A stretch of DNA of 64,000 nt from Uranotaenia lowii (GCF_029784155.1 NW_026598533.1:62001-126000), one strand, 5' to 3'. Shown: positions 1-12,336, numbered from the stretch's first letter. The notes: generated by a model from the sequence alone, not told the origin. Numbers and translations: made by a program.

Positions 1-3000
1 ATTTTTGTCATTTTTGTCATTTTTGTCATTTTTGTCATTTTTGTCATTTTTGTCATTTTTGTCATTTTTGTCATTTTTGTCATTTTTGTCATTTTTGTCA
101 TTTTTGTCATTTTTGTCATTTTTGTCATTTTTGTCATTTTTGTCATTTTTGTCATTTTTGTCATTTTTGTCATTTTTGTCATTTTTGTCATTTTTGTCAT
201 TTTTGTCATTTTTGTCATTTTTGTCATTTTTGTCATTTTTGTCATTTTTGTCATTTTTGTCATTTTTGTCATTTTTGTCATTTTGTAAATTTTGTCATTA
301 TTGTCATTTTTGTCATTTTTGTCATTTTTATCATTTTTGTCATTTTTGTCATTTTTGTCATTTTTGTCATTTTTGTCATTTTTGTCATTTTTGTCATTTT
401 TGTCATTTTTGTCATTTTTGTCATTTTTGTCATTTTTGTCATTTTTGTCATTTTTGTCATTTTTGTCATTTTTGTCATTTTTGTCATTTTTGTCATTTTT
501 GTCATTTTTGTCGTTTTTGTCATTTTTGTCATTTTTGTCATTTTTGTCATTTTTGTCATTTTTGTCATTTTTGTCATTTTTGTCATTTTTGTCATTTTTG
601 TCATTTTTGTCATTTTTGTCATTTTTGTCATTTTTGTCATTTTTGTCATTTTTGTCATTTTTGTCATTTTTGTCATTTTTGTCATTTTTGTCATTTTTGT
701 CATTTTTGTCATTTTTGTCATTTTTGTCATTTTTGTCATTTTTGTCATTTTTGTCATTTTTGTCATTTTTGTCATTTTTGTCATTTTTGTCATTTTTGTC
801 ATTTTTGTCATTTTTGTCATTTTTGTCATTTTTGTCATTTTTGTCATTTTTGTCATTTTTGTCATTTTTGTCATTTTTGTCATTTTTGTCATTTTTGTCA
901 TTTTTGTCATTTTTGTCATTTTTGTCATTTTTGTCATTTTTGTCATTTTTGTCATTTTTGTCATTTTGTAAATTTTGTCATTATTGTCATTTTTGTCATT
1001 TTTGTCATTTTTATCATTTTTGTCATTTTTGTCATTTTTGTCATTTTTGTCATTTTTGTCATTTTTGTCATTTTTGTCATTTTTGTCATTTTTGTCATTT
1101 TTGTCATTTTTGTCATTTTTGTCATTTTTGTCATTTTTGTCATTTTTGTCATTTTTGTCATTTTTGTCATTTTTGTCATTTTTGTCATTTTTGTCATTTT
1201 TGTCATTTTTGTCATTTTTGTCATTTTTGTCATTTTTGTCATTTTTGTCATTTTTGTCATTTTTGTCATTTTTGTCATTTTTGTCATTTTTGTCATTTTT
1301 GTCATTTTTGTCATTTTTGTCATTTTTGTCGTTTTTGTCATTTTTGTCATTTTTGTCATTTTTGTCGTTTTTGTCATTTTTGTCATTTTTGTCATTTTTG
1401 TAATTTTTGTCATTTTTGTCATTTTTGTCATTTTTGTCATTTTTGTCATTTTTGTCATTTTTTGTCATTTTTGTCATTTTTGTCATTTTTGTCATTTTTG
1501 TCATTTTTGTCATTTTTGTCATTTTTGTCATTTTTGTCATTTTTGTCATTTTTGTCATTTTTGTCATTTTTGTCATTTTTGTCATTTTTGTCATTTTTGT
1601 CATTTTTGTCATTTTTGTCATTTTTGTCATTTTTGTCATTTTTGTCATTTTTGTCATTTTTGTCATTTTTGTCATTTTTGTCATTTTTGTCATTTTTGTC
1701 ATTTTTGTCATTTTTGTCATTTTTGTCATTTTTGTCATTTTTGTCATTTTTGTCATTTTTGTCATTTTTGTCATTTTTGTCATTTTTGTCATTTTTGTCA
1801 TTTTTGTCATTTTTGTCATTTTTGTCATTTTTGTCATTTTGTAAATTTTGTCATTATTGTCATTTTTGTCATTTTTGTCATTTTTATCATTTTTGTCATT
1901 TTTGTCATTTTTGTCATTTTTGTCATTTTTGTCATTTTTGTCATTTTTGTCATTTTTGTCATTTTTGTCATTTTTGTCATTTTTGTCATTTTTGTCATTT
2001 TTGTCATTTTTGTCATTTTTGTCATTTTTGTCATTTTTGTCATTTTTGTCATTTTTGTCATTTTTGTCATTTTTGTCATTTTTGTCATTTTTGTCATTTT
2101 TGTCATTTTTGTCATTTTTGTCATTTTTGTCATTTTTGTCATTTTTGTCATTTTTGTCATTTTTGTCATTTTTGTCATTTTTGTCATTTTTGTCATTTTT
2201 GTCATTTTTGTCATTTTTGTCATTTTTGTCATTTTTGTCATTTTTGTCATTTTTGTCATTTTTGTCATTTTTGTCATTTGTGTCATTTGTGTCATTTTTG
2301 TCATTTTTGTCATTTTTGTCATTTTTGTCATTTTTGTCATTTTTGTCATTTTTGTCATTTTTGTTATACTTTTGTCATTTTTGTCATTTTTGTCATTTTT
2401 GTCATTTTTGTCATTTTTGTCATTTTTGTCATTTTTGTCATTTTTGTCATTTTTGTCATTTTTGTCATTTTTGTCATTTTTGTCATTTTTGTCATTTTTG
2501 TCATTTTTGTCATTTTTGTCATTTTTGTCATTTTTGTCATTTTTGTCATTTTTGTCATTTTTGTCATTTTTGTCATTTTTGTCATTTTTGTCATTTTTGT
2601 CATTTTTGTCATTTTTGTCATTTTTGTCATTTTTGTCATTTTTGTCATTTTTGTCATTTTTGTCATTTTTGTCATTTTTGTCATTTTTGTCATTTTTGTC
2701 ATTTTTGTCATTTTTGTCATTTTTGTCATTTTTGTCATTTTTGTCATTTTTGTCATTTTTGTCATTTTTGTCATTTTTGTCATTTTTGTCATTTTTGTCA
2801 TTTTTGTCATTTTGTCATTTTTGTCATTTTTGTCATTTTTGTCATTTTTGTCATTTTTGTCATTTTTGTCATTTTTGTCATTTTTGTCATTTTTGTCATT
2901 TTTGTCATTTTTGTCATTTTTGTCATTTTTGTCATTTTTGTCATTTTTGTCATTTTTGTCATTTTTGTCATTTTTGTCATTTTTGTCATTTTGTCATTTT

Positions 3001-3423
3001 TGTCATTTTTGTCATTTTTGTCATTTTTGTCATTTTTGTCATTTTTGTCATTTTTGTCATTTTTGTCATTTTTGTCATTTTTGTCATTTTTGTCATTTTT
3101 GTCATTTTTGTCATTTTTGTCATTTTTGTCATTTTTGTCATTTTTGTCATTTTTGTCATTTTTGTCATTTTTGTCATTTTTGTCATTTTTGTCATTTTTG
3201 TCATTTTTGTCATTTTTGTCATTTTTGTCATTTTTGTCATTTTTGTCATTTTTGTCATTTTTGTCATTTTTGTCATTTTTGTCATTTTTGTCATTTTTGT
3301 CATTTTTGTCATTTTTGTCATTTTTGTCATTTTTGTCATTTTTGTCATTTTTGTCATTTTTGTCATTTTTGTCATTTTTGTCATTTTTGTCATTTTTGTC
3401 ATTTTTGTCATTTTTGTCATTTT
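1..3423. repeat. 9-bp satellite array (ATTTTTGTC)n
   Basis: About 380 head-to-tail copies of the 9-mer ATTTTTGTC fill the left edge; the array runs off the window start and into the gap on the right. Variants are rare: an 8-mer, a 10-mer near 1457, GTCG substitutions near 511, 1330 and 1366, TGTGTC near 2280, and a break near 2363. A compound landmark (GTAAAT, then ATTATTGTC, then TTTTTATC) recurs at 285, 968 and 1841. The unit is three codons long and five of six frames lack stops, so the long open frames here (FLS, FCH, FVI, MTK and NDK repeats) are artefacts. Confidence 0.97.
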
Positions 3424-3923
3424 NNNNNNNNNNNNNNNNNNNNNNNNNNNNNNNNNNNNNNNNNNNNNNNNNNNNNNNNNNNNNNNNNNNNNNNNNNNNN
3501 NNNNNNNNNNNNNNNNNNNNNNNNNNNNNNNNNNNNNNNNNNNNNNNNNNNNNNNNNNNNNNNNNNNNNNNNNNNNNNNNNNNNNNNNNNNNNNNNNNNN
3601 NNNNNNNNNNNNNNNNNNNNNNNNNNNNNNNNNNNNNNNNNNNNNNNNNNNNNNNNNNNNNNNNNNNNNNNNNNNNNNNNNNNNNNNNNNNNNNNNNNNN
3701 NNNNNNNNNNNNNNNNNNNNNNNNNNNNNNNNNNNNNNNNNNNNNNNNNNNNNNNNNNNNNNNNNNNNNNNNNNNNNNNNNNNNNNNNNNNNNNNNNNNN
3801 NNNNNNNNNNNNNNNNNNNNNNNNNNNNNNNNNNNNNNNNNNNNNNNNNNNNNNNNNNNNNNNNNNNNNNNNNNNNNNNNNNNNNNNNNNNNNNNNNNNN
3901 NNNNNNNNNNNNNNNNNNNNNNN
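3424..3923. other. Assembly gap (500 N)
   Basis: Exactly 500 N, so the size is nominal. It directly adjoins the satellite, which suggests the assembly stopped inside or at the end of the array. Confidence 0.99.
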
Positions 3924-4278
3924 CGTATGAATGAAACCGATGACACAGTTAGAGTTACATATTTTTAAGCTAGATGGCGTTGTTATCGTTTATTGAAAAT
4001 TTGAAGAAAGTAAGCATGACGAAAACGCGTGGGAGTCTCTTGAACCTTTCATCACGTTGGTCGCCTCGGCACGCGTGCCTGGTTGGCGAATGTACTTCCT
4101 GGGGTCCGTCGCTCATGAAATTTATTTCGCTTTCTGACACTTAAAAACCCCAATGTCTGTTGGAGAACGCCAGATCTAGAGCGTTATGTGTGTTTGTCTT
4201 GTATACAAACCAAATTTCACAAACTTTTCATCTTTCCATGGCATGACTAGAAAACTCGACTCGATTATCCTTCGGATT
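3924..4278. other. Intergenic, nothing recognised
   Basis: Mixed-composition sequence to the right of the gap with no convincing open frame, RNA or transposon end. Confidence 0.5.
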
Positions 4279-4401
4279 CGATTATCCGTTGCGAAAGAAT
4301 TTTGCGCGAGTCCGGCTTGTAATAGAAAATAAGGTATGAGTCATACCTAATTTTCTTTCACAAGTTGGACTCGCTCAAAATTCTTTCGCAACGGATAATC
4401 G
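4279..4401. repeat. Near-perfect palindrome (foldback element)
   Basis: Arms of 61 bp (4279-4339 and 4341-4401) are reverse complements with about six mismatches around a single central base at 4340. The arms begin CGATTATCCGTTGCG. It would form a stable hairpin and looks like a short foldback MITE; no target duplication was identified. Confidence 0.7.
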
Positions 4402-4496
4402 AGTCGAATTTCGATGAGAAGGACTAAAATAAACAAAATCAAAAATAATATTTTAAAATATTCAAATAAAAATAACAAAAATAAAAAATATATTAA

Positions 4497-5251
4497 GGGG
4501 GGGGGGGGGGGGGGGTAGGGTCTAACGGGTAAAAAAAAACACCATTTTCACGATTTTTTTCTAGAGCTATCGTTCAAACAAATGTATTCAAATTTTTTGC
4601 ATTATACAAAGCATTGTTAAAAGAACATTTAGTAATTATTTCGTAGAAAAATATTGAAAAATGAGCCGGTGACGGAGCACTTTCGAGGATGCCTTTTAGA
4701 AAACAGGATTTGTGTTGGACACTGTATCTCAGCACAGAATCATCTGAAGTCAAAAAATCAGAGCAAAATATTTTTAATAGATGTTTTTCTGGACCCCAAC
4801 GTTTTTATTTAACTTAAAAAAAAAATTTATGAAATTTTTGTGGCTGTTTGAAGTAAAAACTACGATTTTTTACGAAAAAATCCGCCATTTTTTATCTGTA
4901 AAATCTCCCCAAAGTAAAAAAAAGAAAAAAGAAAAACGTTGGGGTCTGGTATTTTATATGTAGAAAATATGTTCCAAATTTGAAAAGAATCGGATAAGTA
5001 GTTTTCAAATGACGATGTCCACGGACTTTAACAATGTGCTTTCGAAAAAAACGCGTTTGAAGTTTCTGCTCTTGCTTTCTTGCCTATCTAGTACTGATAG
5101 GAGGAGATAAAGGCCCATAATTTCTACAGTTTTGCTTCAATTGACTTGAAAATTTGACACAACATTCTTGAAATGTTTTACCACGTTTTACAATAAGAAA
5201 ATAAAAAAATAAAAAATCGATTTTTTGAAAGTGTTAGACCCTACCCCGCCC
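4497..5251. mobile_element. Non-autonomous element with TTAA flanks and G-rich TIRs
   Basis: The left end is TTAA (4493-4496) followed by a G19 run, then TAGGGTCTAAC ending at 4526. The right end (5233-5251) is the inverted form GTTAGACCCTACCCCGCCC followed by TTAA (5252-5255). A TTAA target is the hallmark of piggyBac-type transposition, so a piggyBac-mobilised MITE of about 755 bp is the best guess. An internal inverted pair (4789-4806 and 4932-4949) can also pair. There is no transposase; the short frame at 4781-4963 is chance. Confidence 0.6.
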
Positions 5252-5255
5252 TTAA

Positions 5256-5633
5256 AAAAAAGACAAGGACGATATCCCGCTGGTAGTTATCAGAGGGAAT
5301 ATCAATTCAACCAAAATTGATGGAACAGAGTAACACTGTTCAAGAAGAAGGCGTTCAGTTTGATGTGATAAATGATGTGGAAATTGAGATGTGTTTGGAA
5401 TCCCTATAATTTTCGATTACAGCGAATATCTTTCATGAAGTGGATCCACACTGATGATATGATAGAAGACGATGAGATTATTTCCGATACTTCGGCGTTA
5501 GGCAGAGCAAAACCATTCGCCTACTTTTAGATAACCAATTCTGGAGTAAAAACTCCAAGAATAATAAACACCCCTGTCCCCCCATGAGGGTCCATCAAAA
5601 GCAAGCGAGGTATTCAACTGTAAAACTGTAAAA
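5256..5633. other. Intergenic, nothing recognised
   Basis: AT-rich sequence between two transposon-like ends. No gene, RNA or repeat recognised. Confidence 0.5.
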
Positions 5634-5700
5634 CATAGGTGGCCAAACCATGGCCCGCGGGCCACATGTGGCCCGCGAAGCTCTTTTTGGAAAAGCCGTG
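5634..5700 (+). mobile_element. hAT-like terminal fragment
   Basis: The stretch reads GTGGCCAAACC, then GGCCCGCGGGCCAC and TGGCCCGCGAAGC, the palindromic GGCCCGCGGGCC signature common at the ends of animal hAT (Charlie-like) elements. The opposite end was not found, so this is a solo tip or remnant. Confidence 0.45.
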
Positions 5701-6844
5701 TTCTTCATATATCATTTGGATAAATTTATCTGAATCAACATTCGTTAAATTCAAAACAAAAAACTATGCATTTCTTTGAAATGAATAAAGGAATAAAAGT
5801 GTATAAAAACTTATTTCGAGATAACACGCTTTCAAATACTTGTATTTGGCCACTTTCCGTATATTATTCAAACATTAGTCATTTTCTGTCAAACATAGAA
5901 GTATCCGAATATAATTTAAAAAATCTAAAAAAAAAAATCACCAAATATAATTTGAAACATGAAGAATCCTTTAGCATTATTTACTCAAAATCGATATTTT
6001 TTCCACGTATACCCCTTTGGCTTTAAGAGCCTCATTTAATTTTACAAAAATGTTGCCGTCACTGAAAATTAAACAATTACAATTACAATTTTTAAATTAT
6101 CAAAATTGTGTGGTATTTGACACATCATCTGTAAATTCCACCAAACATTTTTCAATGTTCTCCGATTGGGTTTTAGTGACTACATATCATCATTGGTATG
6201 AAAAGCGTTCAAGCGGACTCAAGTTTTTATATTGAAGAGTTTGAGATACTAAACCCTATCATCTCGTTTAAAAATCTTAAAAGAAATCACCAAACTGTAT
6301 CATCATCATAATTGAAATTATACTTTCACAAAAACTTCAACCATTCGTAACTTAAATTCTATTAATTCAAATGTATTTGTTCTTGATTTTCTTTGGATAG
6401 TTCCTGAATTTTTATCATAATTTCCCGGATATTGCTTGGATTTTTGTATGAAAATTTGGGAATATAAGTTTTAAATAAAATAGCCCGGATGCGTGCGGTA
6501 GAACATCTGGCAATATTAAGCTACAAGCTACGAGATTTTGTTTCAAATTATATGATTTAGACAATCGATGAAAGTAAGTTTCCTTTTTTGTTACTGAAGG
6601 ATTTTTTAAACAAATTTAAACAAAAATTCTATCATCTTTTGAAAGATTTGAGATGTATTTTAAAATGTTTCTATTTAAATAACACGAAAAACTACGTAAC
6701 GTAGTAACGTGAAAATATTTAAAAATTAAATATAATAAAGAGTTTAGAAATAATATTTTCGATATTTTTCACTCATGCATTGTTTGAGCAAAAATGCCAT
6801 AGAATAAAAAGGCCACTTATCCCCTCCAAACCACCACCAAAGGC
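5701..6844. other. AT-rich intergenic DNA
   Basis: AT-rich with several short open frames (5766-6026, 6017-6235) that show no domain, codon bias or splice context. They are probably chance frames or decayed internal sequence of the preceding hAT-like fragment. Nothing else is supported. Confidence 0.5.
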
Positions 6845-6935
6845 ATGTGGGTAGCTCAGTGGTTTGGGAGGTGAATTTCCCAGCATCACCAAACTATTTG
6901 GTCTCGCAGTTGTTGTCTCTCGCTCGTGGTTTAGA
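6845..6935 (+). repeat. tRNA-like sequence, possible SINE head
   Basis: TAGCTCAGTGG near 6852 matches the tRNA A-box consensus, and the next bases can fold into an anticodon-like stem (TGGGA/TCCCA). The expected B box is poor (GGTCTCGCAGTTG), so this is at best a decayed tRNA-derived element, not a working tRNA. Confidence 0.3.
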
Positions 6936-7134
6936 TTTATGCTACGCGTAGTGTTTCTTAAACTAAACATAATTTATATCAGAATTTTTCAAAAATTTGC
7001 TGCATCTTTTTCGAACTACCAATAAAGTGAAAAAAACACAAGCTAGGTAAACCATTTCTAATTTGAGCTAGCAAGAAACACCGTCGAATTGTGCCTGGCG
7101 ACAAACCCGTTAATTTTAGTCTCGGAATACTCAT

Positions 7135-7720
7135 AAGGTAACACCGGGGTAAGTGGTTGCGCGGGGTAAAGAGGGACGATTTCTATAAAAACAATACTGT
7201 GCACTATTTTTCTTCTTTTTTATTGTAGTATGTTATATTTACTTGTAATCTATCTAATAACTGTAAAAGAGATATGATTCCGAAAGTAATGGATGTTTTG
7301 TAATTTTTCTATTTTTAACAACGATGCCGAGTTGGTGTGCATCTTTTTCAATTGCAAATTTCTTGTAAACTTGACGACAAATTTCTCGTACTCTTGACGA
7401 CAAACTCTACATTAAATCAATCCAATTAAAAAACCAGGTAGGAAAAGAAACTGCGATTAAAAACGAAGAAGAAAAATATTTACAACACTAAAATTTTGTC
7501 TCCAAACCCTACCGGGGTAAGCGAACCAGCGGTTCATAACAATTCAGAAGATAACTTTTGCATCTATCAAGTTCATCTCTTCAAAACTTGAAAACAACAT
7601 GTTCTTCATCACGTCGAAAGTAATTTTATCAAAATTGATCCACTACTGATTTTTCAATTATTTTTTAAAGTTGAACTATACGAAAAACCGCCCTTACTTA
7701 CCCCGGTGCTGTATACCTTA
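7135..7720. mobile_element. MITE with CACCGGGGTAAGTGG-type TIRs
   Basis: The left end TAAGGTAACACCGGGGTAAG (from 7135) is mirrored by the right end CTTACCCCGGTGCTGTATAC (within 7695-7720), allowing small differences. The 585-bp interior has no reading frame and contains another GGGGTAAG motif near 7510. Superfamily unknown; probably a TA-inserting DNA transposon derivative. Confidence 0.6.
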
Positions 7721-8607
7721 TATTCAAATGTTTTTTTCTCTGTTTTAAACTAATAACTTTACACTCTTTATAATGACCTAATTCGTTGTTTAATTTACCA
7801 TTAAAATAATCTGAATAATAGAATGTCAAACTGGTTTAAAAAAAATGATAACTTATAATTCATATCAGAGGTAGTGGCTTAAATTGAGTAGGCGATAACA
7901 CAGGGTAACAGCATTTTTGGTGCTTATTTTTCATAGATTTAATTGATTTTTGAAGATCGACGTCCTGTAGAGAAATCAGATTTTTCTATCACCTTTAGTT
8001 ATAGTTAAAAGACATTTAGAAATTTGAAATTGTATCAGTTTCAAGTGAAATTGGTAATTGATAACTTATAAATTAACGAACGTATTTTTTTCCATTCAAT
8101 GAAGGATTAAGATTGGTATTCAAGATTTTAATCTATTTGATAACTGTTTTGAAGACTGCAAAGCGCTTCGATTTATGCTTTTAAATTATCTAAGACTCAC
8201 TTTCAGTTTAAAATTCCTTTAACATAACGTCAGTTGTCGTTTTTCACAGAACTGGGAAAAAGAGAACAGTGATTTTGCTCACGGGCTTAAAAATTTTGAA
8301 CTTCACAAAAATCTGAAGAACTTTGATCGATAAACAAAGAAAAATGTTTCTATTCAATTTAAAATTACAAAATTAAGTTTAAAAGGATACATCTTTTTCA
8401 TGTATGTATCGGTGAAATGTATATTCTTCGAGAAAGAATATTAGAATTGAAAAACGAACACAAACACATACAGGATCTCAATGAAACATGATGTTTCCTC
8501 GAAGAGATTCCTTTTTTCTTAACTCTAAGCGTACATCTTTAGAGGATATGATGGTTAGCATCTTACAAATGCTAAAACCTCCAACCCACCGAAAGTGTAC
8601 TATGTAT
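7721..8607. other. AT-rich intergenic DNA
   Basis: No gene seen. A short motif near 7905 (AACACAGGGTAACAG) resembles other MITE ends but has no partner. Confidence 0.45.
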
Positions 8608-8684
8608 GCCGTGACCGAGATTCGATCTCATACCCCCTGGCTTAGAAGACTGGAAGGCTATCCTCTACACCACGGGCGCCGGCA
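8608..8684 (-). repeat. tRNA-derived (tRNA-Arg-like) SINE head or tRNA pseudogene
   Basis: On the minus strand an A box (TGGTGTAGAGG) is followed about 35 bases later by a B box (GATCGAATCTC). Between them CTTCTAA resembles the anticodon loop of tRNA-Arg(UCU). The acceptor and T stems pair poorly, so a functional tRNA is unlikely; a tRNA-derived SINE or tRNA pseudogene fits better. Confidence 0.55.
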
Positions 8685-9066
8685 ATTGAAAATTTATAAA
8701 GAGGGGCAGAAAAGTCAAAAATACAAAACAAAATGTACAGATGTTGAAAAGAGGAAAACTTATTAACGTAAACGATACCATACTTTACCCCGCAACATCT
8801 TATTATTTAGGAGAACTTTACCTTAACCCATACAATGAGATATGGTTGATCCGAAGCGTACATTTGGTGAACATGCATACTTCGGATGGGCTTGCTCATA
8901 CATCCATACTGATTTTCAATTTAATTAAATTTTTAAGTCACAATATTAATTTTTTTATGTAATTTAAAAGTTTTTTCTATTTTTTCGGTTCTGAAAACAT
9001 AAACTTCTTTGATCATAAAAATTATAATTTTGATTAGGCAAAATTTATTTTTATCTTTCGTTTTAT
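8685..9066. other. AT-rich intergenic DNA
   Basis: Nothing recognised apart from short chance frames. Confidence 0.45.
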
Positions 9067-9421
9067 GTGGTGTCAATTGAAAGACATACACCTGTTAAAC
9101 AGCTAATAACAATTTTGTCTAAAAACATCCAAAGTTATGACATTCCACAAAGTTGTTTAGCAGAAAATTTGCTTGAAGGAATTTATAAATTGGCACAAAA
9201 ACCATTAGCAGGCTCGGTTCGACAGAAGAAACAAAACTGATGTTGATTTTTCAGTACAAAATATTGAATTTTCTCATGCAAACCTTAAAGTTCAAATTTA
9301 CTCATGTAAACGTTACTTAAAAATTCTGCAAAAAATCTTGGATGAGTTTTGGACCAAAACGAAGCTTTTAAGACCCCAGGGTTTGAGAAATTCAAAAAAG
9401 ACCCCAAATCGACTCAGTCTA
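9067..9421. mobile_element. Truncated second copy of the TAGACTGAG MITE
   Basis: This stretch matches, in reverse complement, the left two thirds of the complete MITE at 52351-52900, including the terminal motif GACTCAGTCTA (9411-9421), the segment TTTTGGACCAAAACGAAGC and the CAGCTAATAAC / TGTCAATTG internal blocks. Its other terminus is missing, so it is truncated or interrupted. Confidence 0.75.
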
Positions 9422-10345
9422 CGTAACGTGGGCCATGAACGTGGGCCACTATAAATATATCAGCTGTGTGTTGAGATAAAAATCCCAATCCAACTGTCAC
9501 CGTTCGTCGCTTTGCGTAAGCATGTTTTTCTATACGTTGTTGACTTATGTACGCATCATATGCTTCTTCTATTTAACTAGCCTGGAAAATGTACTTACGT
9601 AATTAAACAAACAACCGCAAAATTGCATTCATGGGAGACCTAAAGTACATAACTAAAATATGCTAATACGCTTATGATCTTGGTTTTGTCATGTTCTTTC
9701 ACATGGAAAAGGAATTTTTGATGACATATAAATAGGTCACCCAAACGCAACCAATTTCCAAATCATTGCTTGTGGGGAATCGTGGGCCACATTTTGTGGG
9801 GTATCTTGGGCCACCTATATTTTGGTGTTTTATACACATTCAGAACTTGAAATACGTTATTACTATTTGTAAAGTTTTCTTATGCCAAATACAGAGTTAT
9901 GAAAAATGTTTTGGCCATCTTTTCTAATTCGATAGAGGCGAACAAAAATCCTTTATATGGAATTTTGCCGAAACGTTCGCGAGCCAGGTTTTAGGATTTA
10001 TTCGATCATACACAACTCTCTTTTTAGTTTCCTCATCTGAAATCGCTTTAAAATAACTAAATGAATTATGAAATTTCAGTTTTGAGTCACCTCATAAACT
10101 TTGCACGTTATCTAGTCAATTTGGATTTGGTGGCCACGTTTCCCCACAGTTTTTCAAAATCCAAAAATAATTACTTTTTTTAAAACAGTCAAAACTCGGG
10201 AAATTAATGTATTTAAAAAATAACAAAAAACGCCTAATGATACCTTAAAAATGTAAAAAACCTTTCCATTTTTTTCTGTTTATCTTTTCTAATAAACAAG
10301 TTATGAAACAAAGAAAAAAAGTGGCCCACTCTCCCCTACTTATCT
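9422..10345. mobile_element. MITE-like block with repeated GTGGGCCAC motifs
   Basis: GTGGGCCA occurs at the left side (near 9428 and 9440) and again near 9782; its inverted form GTGGCCCACTCTCCCC lies near 10321. Oppositely oriented copies at the two edges suggest terminal inverted repeats of a noncoding element. Boundaries are approximate. Confidence 0.4.
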
Positions 10346-11950
10346 TTCTTATTTCTGTGCCTTGATTTCTCTGACCTGATATATAGTTCTGGTTCCACAA
10401 GAAAATTTAATTTGATTATAAATCTGCTTAAAATTTTCTAGTGATCCTGAAATATTGATTTCATATTCGAAAACTGCACTGCTCAAGCAATTTTTAAACT
10501 CATAATTATAATAAAGAAAATACCGTCAACTGGGACATCATGCAACACTTCTACACATCAATGGCTTCTAAAAACTGAATGTCCACAGATTATAATATCG
10601 CTTGTAAAAAGTTTCAAGGTTGATGTGACGTCATATTGACGTAGTCAGAAAAATTACAGTTATTTTTAAATTTACAAAAACATGCAATTTTTACCCTACT
10701 GAGGAAAAGGGGTAATTTGCAACAAACTTTGTTTTTAATGAAAATCCAAATGAAAACGTCTGAAAATTTAAATATTTTGGTTTTGTTCGAATTGCATTTG
10801 ACTTTTTTTCTGTCAAAAGTGTTTAAAAGTGGTTAAAAAATACTACAAAAAATTCTACTTGTTAAATTCATAAAAAAATGTTCGTATGGATGAAGTATTG
10901 AAATTAACAAACGCGTGATGCAAACAATCATATTCAAGCAAATGGAAACGAGATTTGAAAGTTGAATCTTTGATTTGCATTTTTAAGAAATAAAAATTTA
11001 AACATTTTAAAAACGCTGAAACCCAAATAACACAGTGAGATTTAATAATTTGAACAGGGGCGCTTGCCATCTTTATTCAAAAGTTCCAGATTTTAGGATC
11101 ATTTTGTCTTAAGTTACTTACAATTTATAGATGCAACAGAAATTATGAAATAATATTATCTGTTCAGATAATCTGTTCTGTTTAGAACAATTTCAAAATG
11201 ATGATATTCATGATCATCGGCTTATTACAATCTGTTTTAAATTTAGGAAGAAGTTTAATCAGGATAAGAATTTAAAACTTTACATTTCCTATCATCGACT
11301 TAACTACCTATTCCTATTTTCTTTGCATCGAGTTTTTAGTCCCTCATTCCACAATTGCGGAGAATACATATACAAGACGGCACTTTTCATCAAAGGTGGT
11401 AAATACACTATCATAATTGATATCTTCTCCCATCCGAAATCTCCCCACATCAGGTGGAATGTGCCGCCATCGAAAAACACGCAAACTTACGATCAAAACA
11501 AAAACAAACTGCCCTACCTGCTACGTGACGCTACGGGAGGAGAAAAATAGAAGACTCCACCCACCAAGAGAGAAATTTGAGCAGAACATATCGGGAGGGG
11601 AACAGCGAGCATAAAATTCGACTCTTTTCCAATGCAGACTCTTGTGCCGATTGCATACTTATTTCATGCTTACAGCAAGACAAGGAACTTTTCATGAGAT
11701 CGGCATTTTCCATTTTTTTTAAATATGGAACAGGAAAACTGACAGTCGTTTCGTGGTGTGCTGATATTTCATTAGCATGTTTATGTTTATTGAAAATAAA
11801 ATAAAATCACACAGTATATTGTAATCAAACCAAAAAGGATGTTCCCTGTGCCCAGATGTTATAATACAGCCCCTCGCAACACTCAGAACCAATAAATTAT
11901 AAGCGTTGCGACTAGTAACAATCAGCTAGCTGCTAGACTGTTTATGACTA
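10346..11950. other. AT-rich intergenic DNA with MITE debris
   Basis: ACCGTCAACTGGGACATCAT near 10525 resembles a transposon terminus, but I find no inverted partner. Short overlapping frames at 11323-11804 lie in a slightly less AT-rich patch and show no domain or conserved structure. No gene supported. Confidence 0.4.
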
Positions 11951-11985
11951 AGGGGCAGTCCATAAATGATGTCACGCAAAATATG
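11951..11985. mobile_element. Solo MITE end (GGGGCAGTCCATAAATGATG)
   Basis: The sequence resembles the terminal motif of the element at 59236-60273 (GGGGCCGTTCCATAATTACG). No inverted partner is visible nearby, so this is probably a lone terminus of a related family. Confidence 0.4.
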
Positions 11986-12062
11986 GAAAAAACAATTTGG
12001 ATGCGATTTATTCAGTCCTGAATGAGCGCAAATAGTTTAAGTGTTGTACGGAAATTTATATG

Positions 12063-12336
12063 CACAGAAAAATTTTGACTATTACCTGTCATTGAAAACT
12101 GCAACTTTTAAAATAAATCACCTGTAATTAACAAAACCAGTCATTTTAAATTGTTTTCCTTGAAAGTTAACGAAGATTAATTTATTATTACAGCAAATGT
12201 CCTGTAAAAAAGTTGTACACTAAAAATTAAATGTCACGTAATCATGTTTTCGACCTGTAAATTTATGGTAAATGTCCTGCTCCTTTTTGTTACAGGACAT
12301 TTGCGTAATTTTACAGGAAATAATTTTTGCTGTGTG
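12063..12336. mobile_element. Short MITE with CACAGAAAAATT-type ends
   Basis: The left end CACAGAAAAATTTTGAC is loosely mirrored by AATAATTTTTGCTGTGTG at the right. The interior contains inverted copies of an ACAGGACATTT / AAATGTCCTGT motif (near 12195, 12270 and 12294), consistent with a foldback structure. Noncoding. Confidence 0.45.

Noticed and set aside
1..3423. Possible CRISPR-like array
   Set aside because: There are no unique spacers between repeats; the unit is a 9-bp head-to-tail satellite in a eukaryotic context.
5..3968. Very long open frames (up to 1309 codons) across the left edge
   Set aside because: They are translations of a 9-bp repeat and of N bases, with three-residue periodicity in five frames on both strands; not genes.
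5766..6235. Two short overlapping frames
   Set aside because: No recognisable domain or intron structure; chance frames in AT-rich DNA.
6845..6935. Functional tRNA gene
   Set aside because: The A box is good but the B box and acceptor stem do not fit; kept only as a tRNA-like repeat.
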